A stretch of DNA of 64,000 nucleotides from contig NZ_CP139249.1 of the NCBI RefSeq assembly GCF_034064985.1, forward strand, positions 1,922,001 through 1,986,000, given 5' to 3'. Made by a program: the position numbers and the translations under genes. The stretch comes from Acinetobacter pittii (GTDB taxonomy: Bacteria > Pseudomonadota > Gammaproteobacteria > Pseudomonadales > Moraxellaceae). Under the pieces are notes generated by a model. That model was not told the DNA's origin and did not search any database. It was given only the letters and a program-made list of their open reading frames with translations. Below are positions 8,703-17,026 of the stretch, piece after piece (position 1 is the first letter of the stretch; each line of letters opens with the position of its first letter).

Positions 8703-9194
8703 ATGTCACAAGAACTACATTTTGCTGTATCTCAGTTTTTGTACAAAAAAGCAGAACTTTGCGATGCTTATGACTGGGATGCCTATCTAGAGCTTTACGA
8801 TGAAGATAGTAAATATCATATCCCACAGTGGATTGATGACCATAACTATGTTCAAGATCCAAATCAGGGCTTGTCTTATATTTATTATGCGGACCGTACT
8901 GGACTCGAAGACCGTGTATTCCGTATTCGTACCGGAAAAGCTGCGTCTGCAACTCCGTTACCACGTACGTTGCACAGCATAAACAACATTCGAGTTAAAA
9001 CATTGGATGATGGATTAATTGAAGCAAAAGTTGCATGGCAAACGCTGTATAACCGTCAAGGTTTAGAAGGCTGTTTTTACGGACACGCTACTTATCTTTT
9101 ACGCCAAACAGCAGATGGTTTCCGCATTAGTCGTCAGCACAGCATTTTGCTGAATGACAAAATTGATTCCGTTTTAGACTTCTATCACGTTTAA
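8703..9194 (+). CDS. antB: Anthranilate 1,2-dioxygenase, small (beta) subunit
   Basis: The 163-residue beta subunit of a ring-hydroxylating dioxygenase, a SnoaL/NTF2-like fold that supports the alpha3beta3 hexamer and carries no cofactor. Typical opening (QFLYKKAELCDAYDWDAYLELYDEDSKYHIP) and closing part (RQHSILLNDKIDSVLDFYHV) are present. GAGGTG lies before the ATG, two bases after antA. Length matches AntB. Confidence 0.9.
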   Translation: MSQELHFAVSQFLYKKAELCDAYDWDAYLELYDEDSKYHIPQWIDDHNYVQDPNQGLSYIYYADRTGLEDRVFRIRTGKAASATPLPRTLHSINNIRVKTLDDGLIEAKVAWQTLYNRQGLEGCFYGHATYLLRQTADGFRISRQHSILLNDKIDSVLDFYHV

Positions 9195-9205
9195 GGGGAA
9201 TGAAA

Positions 9206-10234
9206 ATGGGACATTCAGTTGCACTTAACTTTGCCGATGGCAAAACCTTTTTCATTTCGGTAAATAACGACGAATTGTTGCTTGATGCAGCAGTTCGTCA
9301 AGGAATTAACCTACCGCTAGACTGCCGTGAAGGTGTTTGTGGTACCTGTCAGGGTCAGTGTGAAACTGGTATTTATGAACAAGAATATGTTGATGAAGAT
9401 GCATTAAGTGAACGTGATTTGGCTGAGCGCAAAATGTTAGCTTGCCAGACGCGTGTGAAATCAGATGCAGCTTTTTATTTCGATCATGATTCTGCGATCT
9501 GTAACGCTGGTGATACTTTAAAAATTGAAACCAAAGTGACTGCGGTTGAGCTGGTTTCTGAAACAACAGCAATTTTGCATCTTGATGCGAGCAGTCATGC
9601 TGCACAACTTCAGTTTTTGCCAGGTCAATATGCTCGTTTGCAAATTCCAGATACTGAAGACTGGCGTTCTTATTCTTTTGCAAATAGACCAAACGCAACC
9701 AATCAATTACAGTTTTTAATTCGTCTCTTGCCAGACGGCGTCATGAGTAATTACTTGCGTGATCGTTGTCAGGTAGGACAAAGCTTAATTATTGAAGCAC
9801 CGCTTGGCAGTTTCTATTTACGTGAAGTAGAGCGACCACTGGTTTTTGTAGCAGGTGGAACAGGTTTATCTGCATTTTTAGGTATGCTTGATAACTTGGT
9901 TGATCAGCCTAACTCACCTGCCGTTCAGTTGTATTACGGCGTAAATAATGAAACCGATTTATGTGAACAACAACGTTTACATGCCTATGCTGAACAGCTA
10001 CCCAACTTTAGTTATCACCCGATTGTGACTAAGGCAACGGAAGCTTGGCAAGGTAAAGCAGGCTATATTCACGAGCACTTAAATAAAGATCAACTGGCCG
10101 AGCAGGCTTTTGATATGTATTTATGTGGCCCACCACCAATGATTGAAGCCGTTAAAAATTGGTTGGATGAGCAAGCTTTGCAAAACTATCGTATTTATAG
10201 CGAGAAGTTTTTACAAAGCAATACCTCACGTTAA
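9206..10234 (+). CDS. antC: Anthranilate 1,2-dioxygenase reductase
   Basis: Moves electrons from NADH through FAD and a plant-type [2Fe-2S] cluster to AntAB. Numbered from a longer start at 9200, cluster cysteines are C42, C47, C50 and C82 (CREGVCGTC, then CQTR); the FAD part includes RSYSFAN and the NAD part AGGTGLSAF and LCGPPPMIEAV. I prefer the ATG at 9206 because GGGG sits seven bases before it but only one base before the ATG at 9200; the protein is then 342 residues. Third gene of the antABC operon, followed by a terminator. Confidence 0.9.
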   Translation: MGHSVALNFADGKTFFISVNNDELLLDAAVRQGINLPLDCREGVCGTCQGQCETGIYEQEYVDEDALSERDLAERKMLACQTRVKSDAAFYFDHDSAICNAGDTLKIETKVTAVELVSETTAILHLDASSHAAQLQFLPGQYARLQIPDTEDWRSYSFANRPNATNQLQFLIRLLPDGVMSNYLRDRCQVGQSLIIEAPLGSFYLREVERPLVFVAGGTGLSAFLGMLDNLVDQPNSPAVQLYYGVNNETDLCEQQRLHAYAEQLPNFSYHPIVTKATEAWQGKAGYIHEHLNKDQLAEQAFDMYLCGPPPMIEAVKNWLDEQALQNYRIYSEKFLQSNTSR

Positions 10235-10272
10235 AAGTATAAATAGCTTAAAAACTACTAAACCTGAAATGA

Positions 10273-10307
10273 TTCAATATACTCTGCAAGGGGTATATTG
10301 AATTTTT
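10273..10307 (+). terminator. Terminator after antABC
   Basis: TTCAATATAC / GTATATTGAA perfect 10-bp stem, extendable by a GU and a CG pair, then TTTTT. Located 38 bases after antC. Confidence 0.75.
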
Positions 10308-10681
10308 GCATTTAAATTAAAAGTTTTTATATATCAATAATATAAAATAATTAATTCCGACAAAATAAATTGACCAGCTCACTCGGATTTGCTATAAATT
10401 TTGATAGATCTTAAGGAATAAGATCATGATGAGATTAAGTTATAGCACCTTTTATATCCTCCTATTCTATTTCTCGAATGTATTAAATTGATGGACAAAA
10501 TCCAACGTAAAAATTTGAGAAAATCATATTAATTAGCGGTTAAATTGGTCTGTATTTTGCTTATATCTCATTGTAATTTGCGAGTAACTTATTTTTTTTA
10601 AGTGCCGTATTTACGTGTTGCAAAGCTAAGGCTTCATACATTTTGCACAGTAAATACAGGAGTGAGCCAAAAGGGATAAAT
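10308..10681. other. Intergenic stretch upstream of the AraC-family gene
   Basis: About 370 bases, AT-rich, no ORF I can support. It must hold the promoter of the AraC gene at 10682. The sequences TTGCAAAGCTAAGGC and TTTTGCACAGTAAATA near 10618-10655 recall XylS half-sites but are not spaced by 21 bp. Confidence 0.5.
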
Positions 10682-11740
10682 ATGAACCAAGCCAACTCCC
10701 CAGAACTCAGTGGGCGCCATTTTCAAAATGAGTCTATCTTTACCAATCATAATCTGGTGTTTGATCACCACGATTTAAGCGAAACCTGCCGAAATGTAGG
10801 TCAAATTTTTAAACCGCATGATCTTAAAATCTCTCAACAGAAGCGAGATTTCAGTGCAACCATGCACCATGTTAAAACAGGTGCATTGTCTATTAGTCGT
10901 TTGGAATATGGTGCGGACGTCATTATTGAACCAGATCACCTTGATAACTTTTACTTAATTCAAATTCCAACTCAAGGCTATGCAGAAATCGAGTTTGGTT
11001 CACAAAAGTTTATTTCTTATTCTCAAGTTGCTTCTCTTATTTCTCCACAGCAATCTTTACGTATGCGCTGGCACGCGAACTCACCACAGCTCATTCTAAA
11101 AGTTTCAAAGGATGATTTTACTTACCATTGCCGTCAACACATTGCTGATTCAGAAAATAATTTACTCGTTTTTGACCCAAAATTAGACTTTTCTACACAA
11201 AGTGGAGGCTACTTCTTACAGCTCGTTAGAACACTGATGGATGCTTTAGCCTGTGATCAACACCCGCTTCATCATCCTTTAGCCTTTAAACAGTTTGAGT
11301 CGAATCTATTCAATGCACTCATTTATGGTCAGCCCAACAATGCATTACATAAGCTTGATCAGCATAAAGAAAAAACAGTCTCTCCTTATTTCGTAAAGCG
11401 TACAGAAGCCTATATTAAAGAACATTTACATGAGCCGCTTAATGTCGAAATTTTGGCTGAACATGCTGGCGTGAGTGTGAGAACGTTATTTACTGGTTTT
11501 AAAAACTATTTGGGGACAACCCCAATGTCTTATTTAAAAGAATTACGTTTTGAACAAGCCCATTTAGAGCTGATGCACAATGAAAATCTATCGGTCACTG
11601 ACGTTGCATTTAAATGGGGATTTAGCCATTTAGGCCGTTTTTCTCAAGAGTATAAACGCCGTTATGGTGAATTACCTTCTTCTACCCGCCGTTCTGGTCA
11701 CATTGAAGGTTCAGGCTTAATTACTTCAATTTTTTCATAA
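10682..11740 (+). CDS. AraC/XylS-family transcriptional regulator of the anthranilate/indole island
   Basis: A 352-residue regulator with an AraC_binding_2-like N-terminal half (effector sensing) and a C-terminal double helix-turn-helix over about the last 100 residues: LNVEILAEHAGVSVRTLFTGFKNYLG and the second HTH VTDVAFKWGFSHLGRFSQEYKRRYG. Start at 10682 is chosen because AGGGA lies five bases upstream; the frame extends to a TTG at 10643 without a ribosome site. It lies between antABC and the converging iif operon and resembles AntR/AndR/BenR activators. The XylS-type half-sites at antA and at the iif region are likely targets of this protein, of the paralogue at 18438, or of both. Which one deserves the name iifR or antR cannot be decided from sequence alone. 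Confidence 0.85.
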   Translation: MNQANSPELSGRHFQNESIFTNHNLVFDHHDLSETCRNVGQIFKPHDLKISQQKRDFSATMHHVKTGALSISRLEYGADVIIEPDHLDNFYLIQIPTQGYAEIEFGSQKFISYSQVASLISPQQSLRMRWHANSPQLILKVSKDDFTYHCRQHIADSENNLLVFDPKLDFSTQSGGYFLQLVRTLMDALACDQHPLHHPLAFKQFESNLFNALIYGQPNNALHKLDQHKEKTVSPYFVKRTEAYIKEHLHEPLNVEILAEHAGVSVRTLFTGFKNYLGTTPMSYLKELRFEQAHLELMHNENLSVTDVAFKWGFSHLGRFSQEYKRRYGELPSSTRRSGHIEGSGLITSIFS

Positions 11741-11753
11741 ACTAAAAATAGAT

Positions 11754-11790
11754 AAAAGCCTTTTATATTTTAGATATAAAAGGCTTTTTT
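11754..11790. terminator. Bidirectional terminator
   Basis: AAAAGCCTTTTATAT / ATATAAAAGGCTTTT, a long perfect stem with short loop, serving the convergent AraC gene and the iif operon. Confidence 0.9.
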
Positions 11791-11806
11791 ATAAATTGTT
11801 TATAGA

Positions 11807-12754
11807 TTAGAAATGGTGAACATAACGAACTTGTAGTCGTGTTCCCTCTGGGCGGTTTTCAGCATCTTGCTCAAAATAAGCATTTGCAACCAAGTGATCA
11901 TTTTTAGAAAAACTATACATCGCACCCGGACCAATCGCCCAGACTTGTTCACGTCGACCTTTGGCTTTTTCACCATCAACTTCAGTATCTGTCACTTGTT
12001 TTAGCCAGTAGCCATTTAGTCCTAAACGGAACTGTTCGGTAATGGCATAGTCTGTTGCAAAGTTTGCATGAATTGCTTGCCCAGCTTGTATATCATTTGC
12101 TCCAGCAAACGCATAGCTTGGGTCATTATTTTTAAAGTTATAGAGATAATGGATGCGTGTTGAAGCAGTCCATTTGGGATTAAACCAATATGTGGCAGCC
12201 CAATAAGGATCAAATGAAACAGCATTATTACTTGGGTTAATATCTTTTTGTTGGTCGTATTCGCCAGTAGGTAAATTCACTTGAAACTCAAAACGATGTA
12301 CAAACCTCGGTCCTTGTGCGCCCATGACTGGATCGAACTGAATAAAAGGTCCGATCATGATGTCCCCAAAGCCACTTTGGGCCTTAATAGCAGTATTATT
12401 TAAGCCATCATCCATGTCCATTTTGCTGACAAAAGGAATTAAAAAATTCATACCTAGGCTGGCTTTATCTTTTACTCGGACATTCGATAAATAACTAATC
12501 TGTTCAACCAATACTTGATAATTTAAATCTGTTTTAGGTAAACCTAAATTTTGTCCATTGGCATCGACCAGTTTATTGCTATCGTAATTTTGAAAATAGG
12601 TTTGAGCATACCAGCCGGGCCCTGCGGGTAATCCACCGTCGAGAAAGCTGGTCATACCTAAGTTTACGGTCGGTAAATCGTAGGCATGAGAAACTAATGG
12701 CAAACCCAACAATGTCCCTGCTAAAAAGCCATGTTTAATTAAAGTGCTTTTCAT
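11807..12754 (-). CDS. iifE: Outer-membrane protein of the iif operon (phenol meta-degradation type)
   Basis: A 315-residue protein with an N-terminal signal peptide ending near VSHAYD and then alternating amphipathic segments with frequent Tyr, Trp and Phe, ending in YVHHF, a typical beta-barrel C-terminus. It resembles the Phenol_MetA_deg/SphA-like outer-membrane proteins that accompany aromatic degradation operons, probably helping hydrophobic substrate uptake. It is the last gene of the minus-strand iif operon, 52 bases after iifD, with AGGA nine bases before the ATG. The symbol follows its position in the iif cluster and is less sure than the family. Confidence 0.65.
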   Translation of the reverse strand: MKSTLIKHGFLAGTLLGLPLVSHAYDLPTVNLGMTSFLDGGLPAGPGWYAQTYFQNYDSNKLVDANGQNLGLPKTDLNYQVLVEQISYLSNVRVKDKASLGMNFLIPFVSKMDMDDGLNNTAIKAQSGFGDIMIGPFIQFDPVMGAQGPRFVHRFEFQVNLPTGEYDQQKDINPSNNAVSFDPYWAATYWFNPKWTASTRIHYLYNFKNNDPSYAFAGANDIQAGQAIHANFATDYAITEQFRLGLNGYWLKQVTDTEVDGEKAKGRREQVWAIGPGAMYSFSKNDHLVANAYFEQDAENRPEGTRLQVRYVHHF

Positions 12755-12806
12755 CTTCTTATTTCCTATAAAAAATCACGACCGGATTGATCGTGATTAT
12801 GGTGAA

Positions 12807-13337
12807 TTAACCTGCTAATTCTGGATGCTCAGCGGCAATCCGATACTTTCCTGCGTGGAATACCAATGGTTCACCTTGGCGCTGTTGGTATTGTTCAATT
12901 TGACCAATAAAAATCAGGTGATCTCCGCCTTCATATTGATTTACATTGCGGCAAACCAAGGTTGCGAGTGCATCGGATAAAATTGGAACGCCTGCATTGC
13001 ATTGTTGATGGGCAATGCCTGCAAATTTGTCTTCGGCACCTCGAGCAAAATGCCCAGAAAGTTGATGATGCTCTTGCGCTAACATGTGAATGGCAAAATA
13101 TTCAGCTTCTACAAAATCAGGCAAACTTGGCGCCGTTTTTGAAAGGCTCCACAAAATTAATGGCGGGTCTAACGACAGAGATGAAAAGGAATTGGCTGTC
13201 ATTCCTATTTTTCGACCATCTTTACCACGAGTGGTAATCACGGTAACGCCAGTTGCAAACTGACCAAGCAAATTACGAATTTCTCTTGGGTTTTCGGCAT
13301 TAATCGTTTGTAAAGCTAAAGTTTCAATTGTGTCCAT
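12807..13337 (-). CDS. iifD: NAD(P)H:flavin reductase of the indole oxygenase
   Basis: Supplies reduced FAD to the flavin monooxygenase IifC. The 176-residue form starting MDTIETLALQ is chosen: GGGAG lies eight bases before the ATG at 13337, while upstream codons to 13481 only overlap iifC in another frame. Flavin_Reduct/HpaC features: RNLLGQFATGVTVITTRG near residue 20, GMTANSFSSLSLDPPL near 45, and the end block GDHLIFIGQIEQ and PLVFHAGKYR. Length is normal for the family. It starts 28 bases after the iifC stop. Confidence 0.85.
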   Translation of the reverse strand: MDTIETLALQTINAENPREIRNLLGQFATGVTVITTRGKDGRKIGMTANSFSSLSLDPPLILWSLSKTAPSLPDFVEAEYFAIHMLAQEHHQLSGHFARGAEDKFAGIAHQQCNAGVPILSDALATLVCRNVNQYEGGDHLIFIGQIEQYQQRQGEPLVFHAGKYRIAAEHPELAG

Positions 13338-13365
13338 TTTCATATCTCCCTTTGATATTTTGGCC

Positions 13366-14604
13366 TTAAGCGACTTTTGCTGCGGTTTTTGAGGCCAAGA
13401 ATGCCTGAGCTTGATCTGCATCAAACCACCACGGAGCAAAGGCGCGCGGGTCATCAAAGTTATTGGCCATAATTGAAGCAATGCTTTGGTTTTGGCTTGC
13501 GGCTGCTAATAGTTCAACAACATGTGGCTGCGGTGGTACTAACAGGCTATTGGTCCAAGCCACGACTTTTTCTGCATAAGCCCAATAGCGTTCAAAAGTT
13601 TGAACCATCCATTGTTCGCTAAAGCTTTGATTATCATTGGCTAAAATGGCATCAAAATAGATCTTGCTACACTTAGCCGCATTGTTTGAGCCTTGACCGG
13701 TAATTGGATCATTGACCACTAAGGCATCTGCCATGCCAAAAATCTTTTTGCCAGACGGTAAGGTTAAAACGGGCTTGCGTACCGTCGGCGGGAAACGCCC
13801 TGCCAAATAACCGCCAGCATCGGTTAATTCAACATTTGCGCAGCGTTCATATTCCCAAGGCACAAATTTCTTAAGTAGGTTCAAGCTGCACTGCAAATGC
13901 TGTTCAGGTGTCTTCACATCTTGCCAGCAATCCATTGGCCCATTTGGAATACCTTCAAATACCATAATGTCGCAGGGTCCATTGATGGTCAGTGCCGGAA
14001 ATGAAAAGTATTCCCCGACTTCAGGAATAATGTTAAAAGTCACACGTGAATAAGGTGAAATTGGCTTCATATTTTTGACGTAGGTCAAAGCCAAAGCGCG
14101 CTGCGGTTTATCAAAAACACTTCGTACATCATCACGTTCAAACTGTTTAACAACTTCACCTTTACCAGCGGCGAGCAATACAAGCTCGTAGTCGTTTGCG
14201 AGTTGTTCTAACTCTTCTATTCCTACATCTTGAATCACCAATCGACCGCCACGGCGTTCAAATTCTTTCATCCAATATGGCATTTTGACGCGTTGATCGA
14301 CCGATTGAGCGTAGCGCTCAAGACGAGCGCTCCATTCAAATGCTTTACTACCATTTTCAGGGTTAACTAAAGCTAGCCCAATGCCTTCTACCGCTGGACA
14401 TTGTTCTTCCCAAAAATTTAAATCTAAGTCACGTTCAGCTTGTAAAGCGGTATGAAACATACACTGGCTTGACATAACTTTACCTTGACGGATTTCATCG
14501 GCAGTACGGTTGGTAATCATGGTCACGTCATAGCCTGTATCTAATAAACCCAAACCAAGCTGTAAACCAGACTGTCCTGCTCCAACAATTGCAATACGGC
14601 GCAT
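13366..14604 (-). CDS. iifC: Flavin-dependent indole oxygenase (StyA-like group E monooxygenase)
   Basis: Oxidises indole with FADH2 from IifD; the Acinetobacter homologue makes indole 2,3-dihydrodiol. The protein of 412 residues opens MRRIAIVGAGQSGLQLG, a dinucleotide-binding GxGxxG fold, and follows the styrene/indole monooxygenase pattern with the Rossmann-like end segment ALVVNDPITGQGSNNAAK near residue 290. Start at 14604 is chosen because GGAG lies six bases before it; the ATG at 14616 overlaps that ribosome site. It sits between iifB and iifD in the operon. A styrene monooxygenase is the alternative, but no styrene oxide isomerase or aldehyde dehydrogenase gene is near. Confidence 0.85.
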   Translation of the reverse strand: MRRIAIVGAGQSGLQLGLGLLDTGYDVTMITNRTADEIRQGKVMSSQCMFHTALQAERDLDLNFWEEQCPAVEGIGLALVNPENGSKAFEWSARLERYAQSVDQRVKMPYWMKEFERRGGRLVIQDVGIEELEQLANDYELVLLAAGKGEVVKQFERDDVRSVFDKPQRALALTYVKNMKPISPYSRVTFNIIPEVGEYFSFPALTINGPCDIMVFEGIPNGPMDCWQDVKTPEQHLQCSLNLLKKFVPWEYERCANVELTDAGGYLAGRFPPTVRKPVLTLPSGKKIFGMADALVVNDPITGQGSNNAAKCSKIYFDAILANDNQSFSEQWMVQTFERYWAYAEKVVAWTNSLLVPPQPHVVELLAAASQNQSIASIMANNFDDPRAFAPWWFDADQAQAFLASKTAAKVA

Positions 14605-14647
14605 AATATTCTCCATAATTTTCTAAATGTGCTTTTAAAACGCTGTG

Positions 14648-15433
14648 CTATTCGGCTAAACGTGGAATAGCGGGCTGTGATCCTTCAGGGCCCATCACTG
14701 AATATCCGCCATCGACCGCATAATCTGCTCCGGTGACAAAACTCGCAGCGGGTGACAATAAAAACAAAACAACATTGGCGACTTCTTCGGGATGACCCAA
14801 TCGACCTAGTAAGTGATAATCGGCTGCCACGCTATCGGCCTTTTCGCGGTTATTACCGCTGACTTCTGCAATGACTCGAGACCATGTCCAACCCGGAGAA
14901 ACTGAATTGACGCGAATACCATCGGTAGCAAAATCCATTGCCATGCTTTGTGTGAGTTGACGTATCGCGGCTTTAGACACTGGATATAACCAGCGCCCTG
15001 TTTGTGCCACTTTGGCCGAGATTGAAGTAAAATTAACGATTGAACCTTGCTGCTTTTTTAGGTCATTGTATAAAGCACGGCTCAGCTCAACGGTAGAGAC
15101 CAAATTAAGATCTAGTGCTTGTAACCAATCCTGACGTGAAGATTTAAAACCGTCATCTAAGTAGGTACATGCCAGATTGACCAAGTAACTCACTTCACCT
15201 AAATGTTGGTGAATATCCGCCACAGCTTGTTGAATAGCCGCATCGCTGGTTAAATCGGTTTGAATAAACATCACGTCATGGTTAAAGCTTTCGGCAATCG
15301 CCTTACCTTTGGCATCAATATCTAAGATAGCGACATGAGCACCTGCACTCACCAAGGCTTGTACAACAGCTTTACCAATGAGTGTTGCACCGCCGCTCAC
15401 CACAGCGACTTTTCCTCTTAAATTTATATTCAT
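14648..15433 (-). CDS. iifB: Short-chain dehydrogenase of indole degradation
   Basis: Oxidises indole 2,3-dihydrodiol to 3-hydroxyindolin-2-one in the known iif pathway. The 261-residue SDR has a glycine-rich cofactor loop SGGATLIGKA (a TGxxxGxG variant) near residue 13, the catalytic Ser in NFTSISAK, YPVSK (Tyr and Lys) near 150-155, and the end motif GADYAVDGGYSVMGPEG. AAGGAG lies ahead of the ATG. The gene starts 12 bases after iifA and ends 43 bases before iifC. Confidence 0.8.
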   Translation of the reverse strand: MNINLRGKVAVVSGGATLIGKAVVQALVSAGAHVAILDIDAKGKAIAESFNHDVMFIQTDLTSDAAIQQAVADIHQHLGEVSYLVNLACTYLDDGFKSSRQDWLQALDLNLVSTVELSRALYNDLKKQQGSIVNFTSISAKVAQTGRWLYPVSKAAIRQLTQSMAMDFATDGIRVNSVSPGWTWSRVIAEVSGNNREKADSVAADYHLLGRLGHPEEVANVVLFLLSPAASFVTGADYAVDGGYSVMGPEGSQPAIPRLAE

Positions 15434-15445
15434 TGCAAATACTCC

Positions 15446-16696
15446 TTAACTGACTGGCTTACCTTCACTACTTGACCAAGATGGCATCAACGTATTGGAA
15501 GGAAGATCTTCATCAAGAAGTTTTCGCGCTGTCTCGACACCTGCAACTGGTAAGCCCGTTGGATCTAATAAACCAATTTGAACGAGTACCGACGCTTGGT
15601 CCCAGTAAATATGCTCATGGCACAACTTTGACCCTCTAAACTGGATCACACCTAACATTGGAATTTCGACATATTTACCAGTCGGTTTTACACCCGGTAA
15701 TAACCAGTCAATTTCAGCATCGTGGGTAAAGCTCATAATGAACTCGTCTACCACTTGCGTTGAGCCAACCGTACGAGAGATCGAAGTGATCTTCATATGT
15801 TTTGGGTTTTGATGAACAAAGTGATACTGATAAAAACGAGCAAGCTGGCTTTGGCCTACCCCACCAGTTAACGTTGGAATATGGTTGACATAAGGTTCTG
15901 CGACCATTGTTGCCATAGTTGCGGGGACGTCACGTGTATCGAACTCATGACGAATATGTTCTTCCCATAGTGTAACTAAGTCATATTTCGGGCCAATCGT
16001 TTCATGTAGAGCTGTTACTGTACGTTCGTGAGCAAAGCGTGCTGAAGGTTTGTGGTAATGGTTGCTTTTTGGTCGTGCAAAGGCATGATCAACACCTTCG
16101 TAAACATAAGCTTGTACATTTGAATATTGGTTAACTGCATCGACAATCGCTTGTCTCGCATCTGGCGGTGTAAATTGGTCCAGTTCTGCAATATGTAAAA
16201 CCAAACGTCCTTTTACGTTGGCTAACTCATCTAACGCTTTTTCAATGCCTACACCGTAATAACCTACGGCACATGCCACTTCCGAAAGTCGACAGCCTGC
16301 CAAATAAGCTAGCTTTCCACCTAAACAATAGCCAACCACGCCGAGACCTGTAGAGGTATCACATTCTGGTCGTGTCTTTAAAAAAGCTAAGCTGTCTTGA
16401 ATATCTTCAACACCGAGGTTTTCGTCATATTGCTGATAAAGTTCAAAAGCTTTTTGAAAATCATCTGGTGTATAACCGAGTTCAATATTAGGTGCTACAC
16501 GCCAAAATAGATCAGGAACTAAAACGGTATAGCCTTCTTCTGCAAGAAAATCTGCCTTTTCCCGCATTGCTGCATTCACCCCAAAGATTTCCTGACAAAG
16601 CACCACACCCGGTCCTTTTCCTGTTTCTGGTGTCGCTAGATATGCACTGAACTGCTTTCCAGATGCAGTTTTAATTTGAATGGTTTGACCAGCCAT
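15446..16696 (-). CDS. iifA: Dienelactone hydrolase/SnoaL fusion, IifA-type ring-opening enzyme
   Basis: In the described iif pathway IifA is a cofactor-independent oxygenase turning 3-hydroxyindolin-2-one into anthranilate. The protein has an N-terminal dienelactone-hydrolase alpha/beta fold (about 1-240) with a complete nucleophile-acid-base set: Cys in GYCLGG near 125, Asp in AELDQFTPPD near 172, His in GVDHAFARP near 205. A SnoaL/NTF2-like domain follows from about 250 to the end. The start at 16696 has AGGAG eight bases upstream; the earlier in-frame ATG at 16714 has none. It is the first gene of the iifABCDE operon and diverges from the MFS gene across a region with XylS-type half-sites. 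Confidence 0.8.
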   Translation of the reverse strand: MAGQTIQIKTASGKQFSAYLATPETGKGPGVVLCQEIFGVNAAMREKADFLAEEGYTVLVPDLFWRVAPNIELGYTPDDFQKAFELYQQYDENLGVEDIQDSLAFLKTRPECDTSTGLGVVGYCLGGKLAYLAGCRLSEVACAVGYYGVGIEKALDELANVKGRLVLHIAELDQFTPPDARQAIVDAVNQYSNVQAYVYEGVDHAFARPKSNHYHKPSARFAHERTVTALHETIGPKYDLVTLWEEHIRHEFDTRDVPATMATMVAEPYVNHIPTLTGGVGQSQLARFYQYHFVHQNPKHMKITSISRTVGSTQVVDEFIMSFTHDAEIDWLLPGVKPTGKYVEIPMLGVIQFRGSKLCHEHIYWDQASVLVQIGLLDPTGLPVAGVETARKLLDEDLPSNTLMPSWSSSEGKPVS

Positions 16697-16753
16697 AGTG
16701 TCAACTCCTGACATTGTTATGGCTTTATCTTCTATCCGAATTTTTTTTTAGAC

Positions 16754-16788
16754 TGTCCAAAAGCTGCAAGCACTATCCAATCTCTGCG
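16754..16788 (-). promoter_or_regulatory. Putative XylS-type operator for iifA
   Basis: Read on the minus strand: CGCA-N6-GGATA followed by TGCA-N6-GGACA, about 58-92 bases upstream of the iifA start. The spacing between the GGAYA elements is 20 bp rather than 21, and each half-site has one deviation, so it is weaker than the antA site. Confidence 0.5.
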
Positions 16789-16892
16789 CAATTATCAAAA
16801 ACAATCAAACTGGATAAAAAATTAAAAACAAAGAAATATCTATATTTCAAAAGTTTAAATTAAAAAATTAAATTAATGCTTTTTATCTAATT

Positions 16893-16928
16893 TGGAAAAA
16901 ATGGATGAAGATTAGGACTTATTGGATA
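16893..16928 (+). promoter_or_regulatory. XylS/BenR-type operator facing the MFS gene
   Basis: TGGA-aaaaat-GGATG (16893-16907) and AGGA-cttatt-GGATA (16914-16928), with elements exactly 21 bp apart, as in front of antA; the two 30-base blocks share most positions (TGGAT.AAG.T..GGA and GGATAG.G). It lies 98 bases before the MFS start and may also serve iifA. Confidence 0.6.
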
Positions 16929-17026
16929 GTGACGATTGGCTAAAAATAGTTCAATCAAAGATACAGGTTTTGTAACGAATACATTGAATTACTCAGGGAA
17001 TTAAATAATTTTAAGAAGGAATACAT

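Noticed and set aside
8632..8964. 110-residue minus-strand ORF across antA-antB
   Set aside because: It is a reverse-frame shadow of the strongly supported ant genes.
13338..13481. Longer N-terminus for the flavin reductase IifD
   Set aside because: These codons overlap iifC in another frame; the ribosome site GGGAG favours the ATG at 13337.
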